Source of the DNA: Pseudomonadota bacterium
Lineage (GTDB): Bacteria > Desulfobacterota > Desulfovibrionia > Desulfovibrionales > Desulfovibrionaceae
Direction of reading: 5' to 3'
Length of the DNA: 7,959 nt
NCBI GenBank assembly: GCA_018822065.1
Contig: JAHJKV010000177.1
Span: 1-7,959, forward strand
The notes beneath the pieces are model-generated. The model was not told the origin of the DNA. It searched no databases and was given only the letters and a program-made list of their open reading frames with translations. Within the stretch, counting starts at the first letter, position 1. The number at the start of each line of letters is the position of its first letter. Below, in pieces: positions 6,292 through 7,959 of this stretch. A program made the translations under genes and the position numbers.

Positions 6292-7959
6292 ATGCACGAC
6301 ACCTCGACCACCGCAAACATTTCGGCCTCCGTTTTCGTCCGCGCCGCCAGGGCCCTCCGCCCCCATGCCCCCACCTGGGCGCTGGGCATTGAGCAACACG
6401 CCTCCATCCGCGCCCTGACTAAAGGATCGGCAGTCCTGGCCGTCACCACGCCAGCAGTGGGGCCGCTGGCCCAGGGGCTCGCCCGGTGGGCCTTCTTGCG
6501 TCGCCCTCTGGACCCGGCCCTGACCGGGCATCTGGCAGGCCTGGAGGATGCCCACCTACCCAGCCGGAATTTGGCCGCAGCCATGAATGGGCGACTGGAT
6601 GCCCCCGAAGAGGCTGAGGCAATGAACGAACTGCTGGATGCAGGCGAGGCGGCCATGACCGCCCGACATCTTTTGTCCCGGCTGCACCAACCAGACCAGG
6701 CCCTTGGCTGGCTGGCCCTTGGCTGGGATCGACTCCTGCGGATGGGCAACGCAGACCTGCCGCGCTCCCTGCTGGAGGCCACTGCACTGGGTGATGACCT
6801 GGCCCCGCTCGTGGCCCGGCTCCGGGCCGAATGGGCCGCGCTCTACCTCGACCCCGCCGACGCCCTGCCCCAGGTGGAACAACTGGACCCCGACCTTTTC
6901 GGGCCCTGGCGGGACTATCTACTGGCCGAACTTGCCCTGCGCTGCGGCGACACGGAGCGGGCCACAGCCGGATTGACAGAACTCTGGAAAACCATGGCCT
7001 GGCACCCGCAACTGACCCTGAAACTTCACGCCCTGCTCCACCCGACCCTGACCACGACCTCAGATTTTTCCGACGTTGCCGTGCTGCTCTATTCCTGGAA
7101 CAAGGCGGAACTCCTCTCTGCCACCCTGCAGGCAGTAGCCGCATCAGACCTCCGCCAGGCCCGGGTATTCGTGCTCGACAACGGCTCCACCGACCACATG
7201 ACCGAGGTGATCGGCCAGGCGAAACAGCTCTTCCCCGAGGGACACTTCCATTCCCTGACCCTGCCCGTGAACCTGGGGGCGCCCGCAGCACGAAACTGGC
7301 TGCTCTCTCTGCCGGAGGTGCGGGCCTCGCGCTGGGCGGCCTTTCTGGATGATGACGTGGAACTGCCCGGACACTGGCTGGTCCAGCTCGTGAGCGAGGC
7401 CGAACGGGCCGAGCTAGAAGGGAACCCCGTGGACGTGGTGGGCTGCCGGGTCACCTCGGCCAGGCGACCGCACACGGTCCAGTCCGCCGACTACCACCTC
7501 CTGCCGCCCAACGACTCGGTGAAGACCTTTGTGGACTTTGCCGAGAAGATCATGGTCTTCGACAACGCCTCCAATGATTTCGACCTGGGGCTCTTCGGCT
7601 ACTGCCGGCCCGCCACCTCGGTCTCGGGCTGCTGTCACCTGCTCTCCCTGGCCGGGGTGGAGCGCTGCGGCACCTTCGACATCCGCTTCTCCCCCACCCA
7701 GTTCGACGACCTGGAACGGGACATCCGGCTGGGCGTGGCCGGGCTGAATGTGCACTACGCCGGAAACCTGACCATACGACACATCCAACACTCCAGCCTG
7801 GCCAAGGCCCAGAGCCTGCAGGCCGTGGCCCACGTCTTCGGAAACAAGATCAAGCTGGAGGGAAAGTATACGATGGACGAGATTCGCGCCCTTTCCGGAC
7901 GCATGCTGAACCGAATGAATGAAGACCTCAGCCGCAAGGAAGACGACCTTCTGGCGACA
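6292..7959 (+). CDS. GT2-like glycosyltransferase with large N-terminal region of unknown type (runs off right edge)
   Basis: The frame is open from the ATG at 6292 to the end of the window (556 codons). Residues 1 to about 258 are Ala/Leu-rich and predicted helical by eye. They are charged in the second half (for example LLRMGNADLPRSLLEA, LALRCGDTERATAGL), perhaps a TPR-like array, with no catalytic motif I recognise. From about 262 a GT-A fold begins: VAVLLYSWNKAELL (262-275), VFVLDNGSTD (292-301, nucleotide-sugar binding) and FLDDDVELPG (351-360, with the metal-binding D-x-D at 353-355). A Cys-containing GCCHLLSLAG and RFSPTQFDDLERDIRLG occupy the usual acceptor/base region. A charged helical tail follows NLTIRHIQH. 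The sugar and acceptor are unknown; surface polysaccharide or protein (for example flagellin) glycosylation are guesses. The start has only a purine stretch GAAGAAG before it, no upstream in-frame ATG/GTG/TTG exists nearby, and the gap to divergent tsaC is only 32 bp. Confidence 0.85.
   Translation, partial: MHDTSTTANISASVFVRAARALRPHAPTWALGIEQHASIRALTKGSAVLAVTTPAVGPLAQGLARWAFLRRPLDPALTGHLAGLEDAHLPSRNLAAAMNGRLDAPEEAEAMNELLDAGEAAMTARHLLSRLHQPDQALGWLALGWDRLLRMGNADLPRSLLEATALGDDLAPLVARLRAEWAALYLDPADALPQVEQLDPDLFGPWRDYLLAELALRCGDTERATAGLTELWKTMAWHPQLTLKLHALLHPTLTTTSDFSDVAVLLYSWNKAELLSATLQAVAASDLRQARVFVLDNGSTDHMTEVIGQAKQLFPEGHFHSLTLPVNLGAPAARNWLLSLPEVRASRWAAFLDDDVELPGHWLVQLVSEAERAELEGNPVDVVGCRVTSARRPHTVQSADYHLLPPNDSVKTFVDFAEKIMVFDNASNDFDLGLFGYCRPATSVSGCCHLLSLAGVERCGTFDIRFSPTQFDDLERDIRLGVAGLNVHYAGNLTIRHIQHSSLAKAQSLQAVAHVFGNKIKLEGKYTMDEIRALSGRMLNRMNEDLSRKEDDLLAT

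Noticed and set aside
6443..7291. Minus-strand open frame of 282 codons opposite the glycosyltransferase
   Set aside because: The product is Arg/Gly/Pro-rich shadow sequence without any domain, while the plus-strand frame shows clear GT2 motifs running through the same bases.

Overview
The window looks like chromosomal DNA from a GC-rich Gram-negative bacterium. The best guess is a deltaproteobacterium of the Desulfovibrionales type. That placement is an inference from the style of the proteins (a Nudix - glgA - small CBM48 protein - glgB order, and a soluble REC-REC-kinase); no rRNA or other phylogenetic marker is present. I see no mobile element, CRISPR array, tRNA or rRNA.

Left part (1-3431, all minus strand): a glycogen-synthesis cluster. 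In transcription order it holds a Nudix hydrolase resembling ADP-ribose pyrophosphatases, glycogen synthase glgA (starting 3 nt after the Nudix stop), a 102-residue protein that is essentially one glycogen-binding CBM48 domain, and the first 313 codons of the branching enzyme glgB, which runs off the left edge. GlgA would elongate alpha-1,4 chains from ADP-glucose and GlgB would add alpha-1,6 branches. The small CBM48 protein probably binds the polymer. No glgC (ADP-glucose synthesis) or glgP (phosphorylase) lies in the window. A plausible sigma70-type promoter for the whole set lies at 3490-3517.

Middle (3432-4066): a 635-bp AT-rich stretch without a convincing gene. It holds that promoter, a good minus-strand intrinsic terminator about 350 nt beyond the end of the kinase gene, and one doubtful small ORF.

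Right part (4067-7959): a soluble histidine kinase with two N-terminal receiver domains, and a threonylcarbamoyl-AMP synthase (TsaC/Sua5 family, tRNA t6A pathway), both on the minus strand. They are separated by 81 bp carrying a perfect 7-bp inverted repeat (ACTGTCA-N4-TGACAGT). Diverging from tsaC after only 32 bp is a large plus-strand ORF with a roughly 260-residue N-terminal region of unknown type joined to a GT2-like glycosyltransferase domain. It runs off the right edge.

Most of the window is ordinary housekeeping and accessory metabolism. The points worth a second look are the CBM48-only protein, the Nudix-glgA coupling, the unexplained transcript tail in the AT-rich gap, the palindrome upstream of the kinase, and the two-part glycosyltransferase.
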